From the NCBI GenBank assembly GCA_905250125.1, contig CAJNOL010000705.1, positions 45,769-109,768 on the forward strand: a DNA stretch of 64,000 bases. Reading direction: 5' to 3'. Made by a program: the position numbers and the translations under genes. Below the pieces are notes generated by a model. The model was not told the origin of the DNA. It ran no database searches and saw only the letters and a program-made list of their open reading frames with translations. Source of the stretch: Rotaria sordida (lineage: Eukaryota > Rotifera > Eurotatoria > Philodinida > Philodinidae). This document shows, piece after piece, positions 11,176-23,700 of the stretch. Numbering within the stretch: position 1 is the first letter of the stretch; each line of letters begins with the position of its first letter.

Positions 11176-14100
11176 TTAATTTATTTGAAGATGTTTTGTA
11201 ATACTAATACGTAGTGGTTCATTAAGTGTTTGCATTACTTGAATAAAAGCAACACTATGTTTTGTATAGATTGAACGAAGAAATTCACGAATTACTGGAA
11301 TAGCATCTATAGAGAAAAATATATGTAAAATATAAATAGATTTAAAGAATTTTACTTGGTAAAACACGTTCATCATCAATTAATAATGCTGCCATTTCGA
11401 TAGATTTTGGAAGATATGGTTCAATCTATAAAGTGGATTTCAACAAAAAAAAAATAGTATAAAAAGAAAAGAAAATATACCTGAGTAAAATAGTGTTCGT
11501 AGAGTAGATTGAGACAAGTGAATATAGAATTAGCTTCTGCAAAATCTTCACGAATTGGTAAATGTTGAAAAAGAACAGGTAAAACCTAATAAAGAAAAAT
11601 ACGAAATGTTCATTTTTATTAATCATACGTGTTGATCTTCATATTATTCAATATAGTCTGACGATGGAACCTACATATGTGCAAAATTTCAGGTCGAAAT
11701 TTCGTCATTCGATTTTTTCTAAATATCTTGCCATGAACTGAAAATTCAGTAAACCAATCGCAGCTCCGGAAGGAAGACCTACGGAAGCTTATCCTTTTGG
11801 TCTTTTTCTAGTCTCATCAGGTCCTCAAAATATCACTTCAAAAACTTTTAATCACTTGGTGATGTTCTCTCATAAGTAATCTTTGATTTCTTTTGAATAA
11901 AATATATCTAAAAAAATTTACTTGTTCAAGTGGTACATGTTTTGGTGACACAACAATCATTCGACAAAGACAACTACAAATATTATCAATCATACGTAAA
12001 TTTGTTTCTTTAATTAAAACTTGTGATAGACGATTTAATATTGTTTCATATTGTCCAAGTAATTGTTGATTAGCTACAATACAAAGAACACCCATACCAA
12101 AACATGCATTTGTTCGTACTTCTTCATCTTCATCAAGTAAATATTGATAAAACACTAGACAATAAAAAAAACAAATTTCTTTTATTTTTGAATTATTTTT
12201 AAGTTAAAAAAAAAATTACTCGTAAAAAGTGATTGTAAGTATGGTGTAATTAATGTTTCATTCATATTTTGTACTGTTTCAGCAAGTACACCAATAACAA
12301 ATGATCGATCGGATACACTTGCTTGATGCCTCTATAGATAAGAAAATTAAATTAAATTAAATTAAAAAAAAATTCTTGGTTTTTTTTTGATAACTAACAA
12401 GTCGTTTTTGTAATTTTGGTATAATTGATGAAAGATAACCAGGAAAAAATTGAACTTTACCAGTACATGCAATTGATGTTAATATTGGTAAAAGATCTCC
12501 ACCAGTTGATATTAACATAGCATCATATTCAGCATCATCTCGACCATCTTGTTCGCGACTATCACCACCAGCATTTTCATCATTTTCATCATCATTTTCT
12601 TGTTGACATTTAGTCTTGAAAAAAATAAAAGAACTATATAGATTAATATTTTTATTTTGTATCATCTTACTTTATAAGCAAGAACTTTTTGAACACAATG
12701 AGCAATTTTTTCCAATAATGTTATATGTTTAAGCATATCTAATTTAACCTCTTCTAAAATATTTTTTATTGTATCAAGTGCTATTTGTGCTAATGAACGA
12801 CTTGTTGATGTATTTATAATTGTACATAAATTTGGTATTAAATCAGTTAATAAACGATCTGATTCTAGAACAACAACAGTGGAAAAATAAATGGTTTTTT
12901 TTTTATGGCAAAGATAAGATACCATCTTGAACAAGTTGTTTTTCATTTGTTATTTGTGTTTGTGTCGTCATTTTATGAATAGATATAAGAAGATTTCCTG
13001 CAGCTGTTACAGCATTTTGTGAACATTGAAGATTTGGAAATTCTAACATGTTTTTTATATGTTCAATTATATCTTTTAGATATGACCAAACAGCAACTCT
13101 ATATATAAGATATCAATAATTTTTAATTAATTAATACAGGAAAGCAGAAATGAGCCATAAAAAAAGGATTTTAGTCTTTACTATGGTAGAGCTATACACA
13201 GTGGAATAAATGATCCAAAAATCGAAGGTCTTCAGACATCTTAAACAAAGTTGACAATGTTCAGAATAGGGGCGACTCTTTAACTTTAAAGTTAAAGTAA
13301 AACACTTTAAAACTTTAACTTTAATAAAGTCCACATTAAAGTCGATAAGAGGTACCCTTAGGTCCTCACATGCTATACTATACGGGTACCATTAGGTCCT
13401 CCACAGTATAGACCTTGAGGATCTAAGGATTCCCTTATAGAATGGCATTTGACAACCTAAGGGTACCTCTATAGTACAGCTCTTGAGTACCTAAGGGCAT
13501 TTGGTACGCCTTATGGACTTTATTAACGTTAATGTCTTAAAGTGTTTTACTTCTATTAAAGTCTAAAGCTTAAAGAACAACACTTTAAACTTTAATACTT
13601 TTTAAAAGTGTTTTTAACGTTAAAGTGCCACCCCTAATTTGACATCAGCTCGAGATGTATGCAGATTTGCAGGAGAAGGTTTCCTCTATCTAATGGTGTG
13701 CGTATTATCAAGTTCTGTTGCGCACCAAAATTTTTGATAGACAGCGCCACATTCGCGGTGCCTTCGATGTGGCGCCATCCATAGAAAATTTTGGTACGCA
13801 ACAGAACTTGACAATATATACATCATTAGACAAGAGGAAGTCTTTTCCTGCAAATATCTCCTTCCGGAATCAAGTCCTTGTAGTCGCCTTTTCTAATCGA
13901 AATCGGATAGTCACCCAAAAAATATGAAATAAAATTTTCGATTTTTTTGTATTCGGTGACTAGTACCTCCTGCGCATTTCTCCGATGGCTGGATCCGGAA
14001 TAGAGCCTATCGGGTCTGACTCAAACCCGATGGGCTCTAGTCCGAAACCGCGATTTCGATTCTGAGTACTTTTTAGAACTGATGAACTCTACTAGCGGTA

Positions 14101-17100
14101 GTTTTTTGCTCCCGGTTTGCAGTACATATGCCTTTTATCAAATTGTAAATAGGAACATCTTATTCCTGTTTTATAGAAAATGATATTCATTAACTTACAT
14201 GCAATTTTCAACAATATCACCCAATGCTTCGATTGCAGCTGCTTTTTCTTCGACATGAGCATTTTCAATAGTCATTCTAATAAATTAGAATTTTGTAATA
14301 ATATTCAAATATAAATCATTTCATTTACCCTTCATCTGCAAGCTCATCATCATCATTATCTCCTTCTTCTTCTTCTTCTTCGTCAGCTTTTACTTCAATA
14401 TGTGATGTACTATCAATTTCTTCTTCATCAACCCATTCTAATTTACGATTTTCTGTTGCTGCAGCATCCTACATAAAAAAAAAAAAGAAAAGAAATTTTC
14501 TATTTTAACTTACAAAAGAAATCATTTTTACTTCAATCCAATCAAGTGATCGAAGAGATTCAAATATATATCCCATAATTTTACTAATATGAGTCGTATT
14601 AAATTCATTTTTCAATACTCGACTAGCTGCTCCACCAAGAGCAAATCTAAATAAAAAAAAGAAACAATACCAAAAAAAAACAAACAAAAGAAGTTCCTCT
14701 CTTTTTATATTTTCATTTGCTTACATAGCTGAACGAAATTCAGGTTCATCAATTTCACTATATAAATTAAGTGAAAATTCTAATGCTTGTAATAAAATTG
14801 TTTTACAATGATCAGTTCCAACTGCACGACAAAGTGAAGCAAGTGTATCTTAATACAATTTAATTATATCAAAATATATTACAATTCTTAAAAAAATTCT
14901 TACTAAGTGATGTGCAAAATACCGGTAATGTTTCTGTATTTGGTTTTTGACTTAGATTAGGTGAAAGTTGAGTTATAACTGTATCAAGATATGGAGCAAA
15001 TTTATCTTTCATAACAATTGCTAAAATATGAAATAAAAATTTTCAAATAAAATAATATTTATTAAAATATTTATACCAATAGCTGGATAAACAGCCAATA
15101 CTAATTCTCGAACTTTTGTATTTGTTGTTGAAGAATGTACATGAAATAGAACTCGAAGAACATCATGAATTGAATTTTTATGTTCATCATCTAAAATTTT
15201 AATAATTAATGATTAATTAAAATTAAACTATTGTCTTTTTATCTTACTTAAAACTCCAATAAGTTCTTCAACAGCATAATAAATTCGTATAACTTTAAGA
15301 TTATGATTTTGCATATTTTCTGATTTAACCATAAGTTCCATTAGAATAGGTAAAATTTCTACTGAATATTTTGAAATTTCACCCTATCAAAAAAAAAAAC
15401 AAAAAAAGAAATTGAAAATTCCATACAAAAAATCAAAAAATTTTACTTCTAATACAGCACATGTTTCACCTAATGCTAGAAGAGCTGCACTTGATACATC
15501 GGAATTTACATCTTGTAGACCAATTTTAAGTGCTGTCATAAATGGTTCAAGATAACTACAAAATTTTATAAAAAAATCGAAAAATAATAATCATAGAAAT
15601 TTTTTTTTGTACTTGTTATTAATATAATCACAACAACCATCAATGATACCCGAAAGAACATAATAAGCAGCTTTACGTTCATTTGCAACGTTACTTTTTA
15701 ACAGCGGTTCAATTTGAGAAATCTATAAAAACTTTTTTCGTAACAAAAAAAAATTTTTTTTTTATTTAAAAAAAAACTAACCACTAATGGTACAAATTTT
15801 TCTGGTGATAAATGATAAGACATAGCTTCAAGTACATGATTAGCACCAGCAACGACAACAGGTTCATCATTATCATCATCATTACCATCATCAGAAATAT
15901 TATTTGTATCAATATTTGCTGAACTAATTATTTGAAGTAATGCTTGAATTATTGGTGGGAGTATTGTTTGATGTTTTAATAAAGTTTTTTTCTTTTGTCG
16001 ACATATTTCAGCTAATATACTTAAAGCATTATAACGTACTGATTCAAGAATAGTATTATCATCTCTTAAAGCAACCTATAAATAAATAATTCAATAGAAA
16101 GAAAAGGATCCTATTGAATAAGATGACCATCCTTCATTTGAAAAGCTATCTATACTCTTCTGTACAGCAACTCGTAGCGCATCGAATGATATGTATATAT
16201 AGGAAGTTGTATTTTCACATACTGAATAATCATATGCCAATTAAGAGACATTGTAACGATTGTGAGTAATATAATCGAATGTTATGACTTAGTATGTCTT
16301 CAAAACAATCTATATCAAGTTTCGTTCTAAGTTATTTTAATAGAGTTTAATCTGATCTTCAATCATTACCGTCAAACTCTATAAGTATACCAATCAGTGT
16401 GCGTCATTGTCAAATCGATCAATCAATACCTAAACAATGTCAAATTTTCAATTCCTACGGACAGAAAAGTATATAAATACTTTTTGAAAGAAAAATTTTC
16501 TATGTATTAATAATAAATTCATCATGTCCTATCATTTGATATATATGGATCTTTCGAAGATGGTAAAAAAATTTTTGCTATTGAACCCCGAGAGAGAATA
16601 TGCGAAATTTTTGATTTTCATAAGAGATCGAACATATATTGAATGTAACAGATCCATTTACGTTAAATGATGCATTTATTATTTTTAGACATTGATTAGC
16701 TGGATAGCGCACACAATAAATGAGAAAGTTGCATGGTTGGTCGCCTTTGCTATGGAGGAGCAGTATCGAAGTTCGATGTATCAATGAGTTGCTCTATATA
16801 AGTAGCTTTTCAAATGAAGGATGGTTATCTTATTCGAAAGAGTCTTTTAATTAAATATTACTTGAAGACAAGTTGAAATAATACTTTGAAGATGCGTTCC
16901 AATAACATTTGGTACTTCACAATCAAGTAATGCTTCATAAAAATCCAAGAGATTTGTTGTATTTTCAGCCTAATAAAATTCGATTAAGTAAAACAAAACA
17001 AAAACGAATATAATGGATGATGCAATTTTTTAATTACCTTAAGATTAACAAAAAGATATTGTATAGTTTCATTAGCAATTGGTATAAGATCAACAATTGT

Positions 17101-17751
17101 TTGTACATATTGTTTTTGTTGAAGTACTTTAACAAGATTTGTTAAAATAATTAAAGCTTGTTCACAAACAATTATTGATGGTCGTGTTTTTAACATTGTT
17201 GATATAAGATTAAATGTATGTGGCCAATGTTCAAGTACAAATCGACCACAATATGTAGCTAATGTTGCAAATAGATACATACCTAATTCAAGTTGTTTTA
17301 AATCTGTTGATTGAACAAGTGTACCACATAAATGAAGATATTCTTTCCAACCAGTTATTTCAATTTTATGTTGTTTTTTTAATTTTTTTTTAATTTTTTC
17401 ATTAATTTCATGTTGTAAATCTTGTTTAGCTATTGTACCAATTAATTCAAATAATGATTTACGTATACGTTGATTTGTTTCAATTTGTATTTGTTCAAGT
17501 AAAAGATGTTTTAATGTTTCATGAATATCTTTTGAAATTGTTGTTGATGATTTAGATAATTTACGTCGAAGTAATACAGATGCTAATATACGTATTTGTT
17601 CATTTTGTTCAGAACGTAATATATGAAATAATTGTAGAAGAAAATCATTTGTTAATGAAAGACTTTGTAATTGTTTTGTTGCTTGTTTAACTTTTTCAGT
17701 ATCTGGTTCAGTTAATTGTTTAAGCCAATGAACAACTATTGTTGATTCCAT
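11176..17751 (-). CDS. IPO4: Importin-4 (karyopherin-beta family), 20 exons
   Basis: A nuclear transport receptor built of HEAT repeats that carries cargo such as ribosomal proteins and histones through the nuclear pore with Ran. Exons, 5' to 3': 17038-17751, 16862-16969, 15782-16075, 15613-15722, 15447-15555, 15248-15383, 15077-15190, 14904-15020, 14725-14848, 14514-14646, 14329-14468, 14199-14276, 12923-13098, 12671-12864, 12399-12614, 12220-12331, 11922-12154, 11481-11585, 11356-11425, 11176-11306. They sum to 3414 nt, an exact frame of 1137 aa, close to vertebrate importin-4. The N-terminus has the importin-beta N-terminal pattern (ATKQLQSL, ILASVLLRRKL). An acidic loop lies near residues 653-700, and YDAMLISTGGDLLP and SDRSFVIGVLAETVQ match late importin-4 HEAT repeats. 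Most introns are about 50-80 bp; introns 2, 12 and 17 are long, and introns 2 and 12 hold inverted-repeat elements. Confidence 0.93.
11695..11825. repeat. Dispersed repeat copy A, in importin-4 intron 17
   Basis: The stretch cttgccatgaactgaaaatt and the following part up to ctagtctcatcaggtcc match, with substitutions, a second copy at about 18405-18515 beyond the gene's 5' end (cttgccataaactgaaaatc...ctaatctcattaaatcc). Both lie in non-coding DNA in the same orientation. No inverted termini recognised. Confidence 0.6.
13267..13636. mobile_element. Short inverted-repeat element (hAT-like ends) in importin-4 intron 12
   Basis: About 370 bp with termini taggggcgactctttaac at the left and, on the complement of the right end, taggggtggcactttaac. 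The inner part has further inverted blocks built on ggtaccctta / taagggtacc. AGGGGTGGC ends are common in hAT-type MITEs, but I cannot see a matching 8-bp target duplication, so the family is tentative. Confidence 0.6.
13660..13855. mobile_element. Perfect-hairpin MITE in importin-4 intron 12
   Basis: A palindrome of about 195 bp. The left arm runs from gcagatttgcagg (13661) through tcaagttctgttgcg to gcgccacattcgc; the right arm is its complement (gatgtggcgcc ... caacagaacttgac ... cctgcaaatatc). The arms nearly touch, so the sequence would fold into a single long hairpin. It lies just downstream of the preceding element. Confidence 0.65.
16110..16842. mobile_element. Terminal-inverted-repeat element in importin-4 intron 2
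   Basis: About 730 bp. The left end contains gaataagatgaccatccttc then atttgaaaagct; the right end is the complement (agcttttcaaat, gaaggatggttatcttattc). The arms match for about 55 bp including a spaced gcaactc block. The right end stops only about 20 bp from the acceptor of exon 2, so the exon stays intact. The interior has one 68-codon open frame (16578-16784, -) with no recognisable domain. Confidence 0.65.
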
Positions 17752-18404
17752 AATGTTTTTTGTTATCTAGAAAAGTCAAATATTCTAAATTTCAAGATGA
17801 TATAATGACAATGATTCATTTTATAATCAAATCTGATACTTTCAAGACAAAAGATAGTAATCAGAAGTATGCCGAGCGAAGAGCATAGGTAATCTCAAAA
17901 TTTTGTGAACCCTACCTTCTCAGTAGTCATCTTGAGGCATCTCGGATATGAATAGAATATTCAAAGCTATCTGCGATCGGATGAAGGGGATGTACTTGTC
18001 GTTTTATTGATACAGAATTAACAATACTAGAAAAATTGTATAAGTTTTCGTTCCAATGAGCATTTCCTATAGGGTTATGACCGTGTGATAGAATTAGTAT
18101 CACAAACAAAATTTATTTAAAAATCGTCTTTTTTTCGTTTTTTGTGATGTTTGTAATTTTGTAAGAGAAGATCGAAGAAATTAATTTGAGCTAGGTACTT
18201 AACACTATAGAAAAATATAAAAAATACTTTGCTGTTAAACTTTTCTTCTACCATCCTATGCTGCTTGTTTTTTTTTTTGAGTATTCAGTATGGAGAGAAG
18301 GAATCATCTGATTTAACTGGAACTTTCAGGACATTTCAAGGATTATAAAATCTATTTGTAAGTAAAAGCTAAGATGAAAATTTCTTGTTTTTTATTTTTC
18401 TATG

Positions 18405-18515
18405 AATACCTTGCCATAAACTGAAAATCCAATAAAATAGCCATAGCTCCATACGAAATGTCTATGGGAACAAATTCTTTTTTCGGCTTTTTCTAATCTC
18501 ATTAAATCCTACTTC
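18405..18515. repeat. Dispersed repeat copy B
   Basis: Second copy of the repeat in importin-4 intron 17, same orientation: cttgccataaactgaaaatc and ttttctaatctcattaaatc. Divergence is clear but the order of blocks is kept. Confidence 0.55.
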
Positions 18516-18889
18516 TGGATAATATAGGCAATAGGAGATAATATTTGTTTAAATAACGAATAAGAAATTCGCTATTCATCTCAGTTTTTGTGTTAATTTT
18601 ACTTTTGGTTTTATTCATCTATCATATCGTTTCATTGTTAATGATAATGAACTAGAATTTTTAATATATTTTTATAGAAATAATTTTCATAATTCTAATA
18701 AAAAAAAGAAAACATTGTCTTAAAGAAATTAAACATTGAATCATAAATAGTTCACTTTTTTTTCCCTGATTAAAATTTATCAAAAATCGCCTATAAAGAA
18801 AAAAAAACCCAATATCACATAAAATAAAACACTGCCAAGCATTTGCTATTAATTTATATTTAATACAAAAAAAAATTTACTAATCAGTT

Positions 18890-19500
18890 ATTTTTGATTT
18901 AATTAGAAATATTCCACATGATAGGATACCACTAAGTGCTTGTTCAACATCACTAACATATGTTTGTAGTTCAGCACTTGGTGCTCTTGAACCTTAAGTT
19001 GAATAAAAATCAATGTGTTTTTTTTTCTAAACAAAACAAAAACGAATAAATAAATAGTTTACCGATTGTAATAGCTCATCCTTTTAAAACTTTATTTATT
19101 AATTTTAAACCAGTAACAATATCACATTGAACATGATATTCCTAATTGTATTCGATAAGTTTCTTCTTCTTTAATAGTTGAATATAAATTACGTATTTGT
19201 TCAATTGAACTATTGAAATTAAAACATTACATTTGGTTTATAATTTTCAAATTGAAGTCTTACACCTATTGGTAAAACAATATATAAATCATTTTTGATC
19301 AATTAATACATTTTCTATTTGTTTATCATCACTTAAGTCTTTTATAATGTGTTAAAGATTTATCATTTTCATCTTTAGTTACAATTGAACTAATATTCAT
19401 TCTTTGTCGAGTTTTATAACTATGTAATGTTGAATTTTCATCATTGGAATTTTGAAGACGATGATGATGATGATGCTTTTCTTGATCATCGGATGTCATT
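18890..19500 (-). pseudogene. Unrecognised decayed gene
   Basis: On the minus strand an ATG at 19498 opens a Ser/His-rich frame (MTSDDQEKHHHHHR...) that ends at 19329. Protein-like pieces then continue in shifting frames: DLSDDKQIENVLID, IGVRLQFENYKPNVMF, SSIEQIRNLYSTIKEEETY, CDIVTGLKLINKVLKG and, at 18890-18996, APSAELQTYVSDVEQALSGI ending at a stop. The pieces are in order and have the codon look of a real gene, but stops and frame changes separate them with no clean introns. I do not recognise the family. Confidence 0.4.
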
Positions 19501-20052
19501 AATATAATAAATATTAATCTATAATTTAAGAAAACAATAGAATATAAGATGCAGAGTTTTTTTTCTAAAGATAATTGTTCTTTCAATGGAAATAAAAACT
19601 GTAGGAGTTTAAGATGATTTCTTAATGTTCTAATCGTCTAGACATGAGAGATATCAGATTTTGTTCTCATTCCGGTCCAGTTGAAAAGAAAATCCTGTTT
19701 CGGTATTAGGCTTAAAATTCTCTGGAATATATCATCGAGTTTCTTCGTACAAAGTACATAAAATTGCCAAGTCACATACTAGTTTCTAAAGAATTTCTTC
19801 TTTAGAAATATTAATGAAAGCATAGTTGCCAGACGTTTTCGACAGAGAGCAAAAGTCTAAAAGCTGCCTGACATCGATTTCTGTTTAATCATAAATAAAT
19901 GAAGCGAAAAACTAGTTTAAACACTTGATGTTTGCACGTTGACACATGTGCTTTCCCATAAAATATCCAGTTCGACTTTGGATATTAATATTGTGTTGTG
20001 GGCGTAAAATAAATACGTATCACATTCAGGAATATTTCCTTGGTACTAAAAA

Positions 20053-20262
20053 TCTCTATATATATAATGGTCAGTGTCTGTATGTTTCTTTGTGCCGAGT
20101 CAAAAAAAGGCTATAAGGAAGGAAGACTATAAGCGGGTAAGACTACATGGGCTATTAGCGATATAAGGATATCACACCGTAGGGTTTCTATGTACATAAT
20201 GTCAGGTGTCTGTGTGTTACTAAGTGAAAGGTTACCGTGCAGTATGCACGGATTCTTGTCAG
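20053..20262 (+). mobile_element. Helitron-like non-autonomous fragment (tentative)
   Basis: Begins aa|tctctatatatataatgg, the kind of 5' end seen in many animal Helitrons, and ends near a GC-rich hairpin (ccgtgca-gta-tgcacgg, 20235-20251). The start is echoed internally (about 20188-20220: tctatgtacataatgtcagg, tgtctgtgtgtt). The classic CTRR terminus is not seen after the hairpin, so this is a weak call. Confidence 0.35.
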
Positions 20263-20784
20263 GTATTTTCTACTACTGTCTTTAAGTTTGAATAATCTTC
20301 CTGTTATATAGCGACCCATTTAGTCCCCAATGTCTCTCTCTCCCTCTCATTGTATTTTTAATTCGATATAAACAAGATTGTTTCCATTCGTCGTCAAAAA
20401 AAGAAAGAGAATTTTGATTCCATCATCAACGAAATAAATTTTTTCATAATCTATTCTACTGATTTATCTTTCGAACTTGAAATATCCATCGATTATAAAA
20501 AATAACATTAGAAATTATCATCTTTTCTATTTCTTTATTTCTCGTTTAAACTATACAAATAATAAAAGATTTGAAAATATAATATGACACAAACAGGCAG
20601 TAATATCAATTGTTTATTTTAGTAGACAAAAAGAAAAAAAAAAAGATAAATTTCTACATTATACAAAACACCAATATTAGAAAACTGAAATGAATATAAA
20701 TACTCACCGGCGAACTAAAGGAATTTTCAAATACAAATATGAACGTATACATACAAACAAAGAAAAGAAATTTTTTTTTTTATT

Positions 20785-23700
20785 TTATTTTTTATGTATA
20801 TTTGTACGAATTTGTCTTATAGCATGATCTAATTTAGTAAAACCTTCTTCAGCTTGTTCAATAGTTTTTCTTGTTGTACCACGAAATTTTTGCATAAATG
20901 TCTGACTTCCTTCATGATCATCTTCATCACCACTTGATATTTGTTGTTGTTGTTGTTGTTGTTGATGAGAACTTTCATCTCCTCTTAATTGATATGGTTG
21001 TGAACGAACTGATGATGATGATGGTGGTTGAAGATATTCATGTGCTGTTGTTGTTGTTGTTGATGGTGTTCCACCTAATTCACGAATATTATTATAAACA
21101 GCTGTACGAACATCTTCAAGTGAATCAACAAAATGTATTATATCGTCACATTGTTTTTCATAAGATTGTTGAATTGATTGATAAACATGTATAAGATTTG
21201 AACGTTGTTTTATCCAATCATTATAATCAGTAAATACTTGAACTAAATTTGGATAACATTCATCATTAGCAAAATGAACATATTTTTCATGAAGTTCTTC
21301 AAGATTTTTTCGACGACGAAAATGTGAATCACTTTGTAAACGATTATATGTACTTAATAAACGATCCTAGAATAATTATTAAAATATTATTTATATTTAT
21401 TTAAATACTAATGTTTTTTTTTTATCATTCAAGAGAGAAGACCATGAACTATCCACATATACCGAAATTCACCAATAGATCTTGGAAAACTTCAAAAAAA
21501 CTCAAGACCGAGATAATTCATCATTACTATTTTAGTATTATTAAAATTTCAAAAAACTTCTTCTACATAGTATAAGAATTGAAATTTAGAAAATCTTAAA
21601 AACTGATCTCATGTCGTTTTAAAATTGAAAACAAATATCACCATTCGACTCAATATGATGAATTTTCTTGGAGTCTTCCATAGGTCATTGGCTGAAATCG
21701 AAGACCTCAGGAAAAATCCTTATAACTCTGTATTATGTTATTCTGATCAAAAGTTATTCAAAAAAAACAACAAACAGTCAAAATCATTGCTTTTTGAACA
21801 CGAGAATAGATTACAAGAAGACATAGTAACATTTTCCTCAAATATAATGAGCGATCTCACATCCGACAGGACGGTTTTTGTTGGAAATGGCTCTTTTGTA
21901 GTACTAAATCTCTTCACGCAGTAGAAGACCTTTGTTAATTAATTGATTTCTCGAAAAAAAAAACCATTGTTTCTGGGCTTATTGAATTCTAAAAATTACA
22001 CATTAAATCTGCAAAATTGTTTAAAGTAAAAACTATGAAAATAGAGAATCTATAATAGAAGGCGCCAGGATCTTTTATTATGGAAAAAGGGCTTGGATGC
22101 AAGTACATCTTATATATACTATTGAGATTTATTGAATACCAGAGTATTATACATATGTGAACAACACAATCATGCAGTTTAGCAGTGTCTCTCACTATCG
22201 CCAAAGCAACATGTGTGATTCGTGTTGTATGTGTTTAAATCATCTTGATGAAAATAGATGAATAAACAAGTAAATAAGCAGACCTTTACATAGGATTAAT
22301 CTAGAAGCAGATATTCTAAAATCTTGATTTAATATTATAGCAAATCATGTATCACCTCTCTACATGTATAGCGAACGCTTTTGATTGTAAGCAACAAAAA
22401 AAAAATCAATAGATTCGTGTATTGACTTTTATTGTTTGTCAACTTTTTGTTCTGCTTTTTGAGTTGTTGATTGACATATTCAGGTATAGCAGACCGGGAA
22501 GTTTCCCAGTAGAACCATGCATTCTTTTAGAAAAAGAAATCTTTATACCTTCCGATGTTGACTACCTCGAAATTGAATCTATAATAGCATATGTATATCT
22601 TTAGATTTTCTTTTGTTTAAATGTACGAAAATATTCAATAATTAGCGAATCTCTCCTCTCTCATGAAGACTTTGGAAATTTTTTTTTCTTCTCTAAATCA
22701 ACAACAACAAAAAAAGCGAAACAACAAGTTAAGAAAATAATGTGATAATACAAATCTCTAATCAGACCTCAATACTTTTAAGCTCTTCATTGTCTCACCA
22801 AATCCTACATGTAACATAAATATATAATCATCAAACAACGTCCGACAGTTGAAAATGTTTCTTCATGAAATATATTCAATATTAAAAATGAGATCGTAAT
22901 AGTTTCTCTCGTATCTATCTAAAGAGAAAAGAAATTTCCTTATGTTATAAAGTTCGAAGACGAAAATCGGTAATACATCTGTATGGACAGATGTCTCTCT
23001 CTCTCTCTCTCTATTCAATTTCAACAGAAATCTTCAAAATCAACAATCATGGTACAAAATATTCGCTCATTTTTCGAGCCACTAAAAGACAACTAATTAG
23101 AATTCTTCGCTATTTTCGAACATATATATTCAGATTTTCATTCTGAGATAAGATTGAATAACTATTAATAAATATTTGTAAAAAAGTACAAAGCAAAATA
23201 GCGAAGAGTTCAATCAGAAGAACTACAGTTTTTTCAACATGGACTAGTGTTTTAACATGTATTAACTTATCTTCATGTTGACTTACTTTTTTAAAACTAT
23301 CATTAAGATCAATTAAATCTTTAAGATATTTATCCGCACGATGAATCCATGATGCATAAGTTTTTGTATATTGTGATAACCAAAGTGTATTAGTAAATGG
23401 TGGTTGATCATCAATCATACCTAATTGACCATTAAATTCATTTTCAATTATTTCTAATATATCTTGTTCACATTTTTTTAATTGTTCATATGGTTGAAGA
23501 TATGAACGTAAATAAATACGTAGACTTTGTTTAATAAGTTGAGATGGAGTTGCCGTTGATGAACGATGTGATGTAACTAATTTATTAAATATAATAAAAT
23601 AATTTTAATTATAAAATAAAATAAATAATAATATTACCTGGTGATAAACTATTATCACTAGATGATGGACTATTATTATATAAATGTGAAAATCCAATTG

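Larger units (their letters stand above)
17752..20784. other. Intergenic region between importin-4 and the TBK1-like kinase
   Basis: Contains the importin-4 promoter region, dispersed repeat copy B (about 18405-18515), a decayed gene (18890-19500) and a Helitron-like fragment (20053-20262). Otherwise AT-rich DNA without supported genes. Confidence 0.5.
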
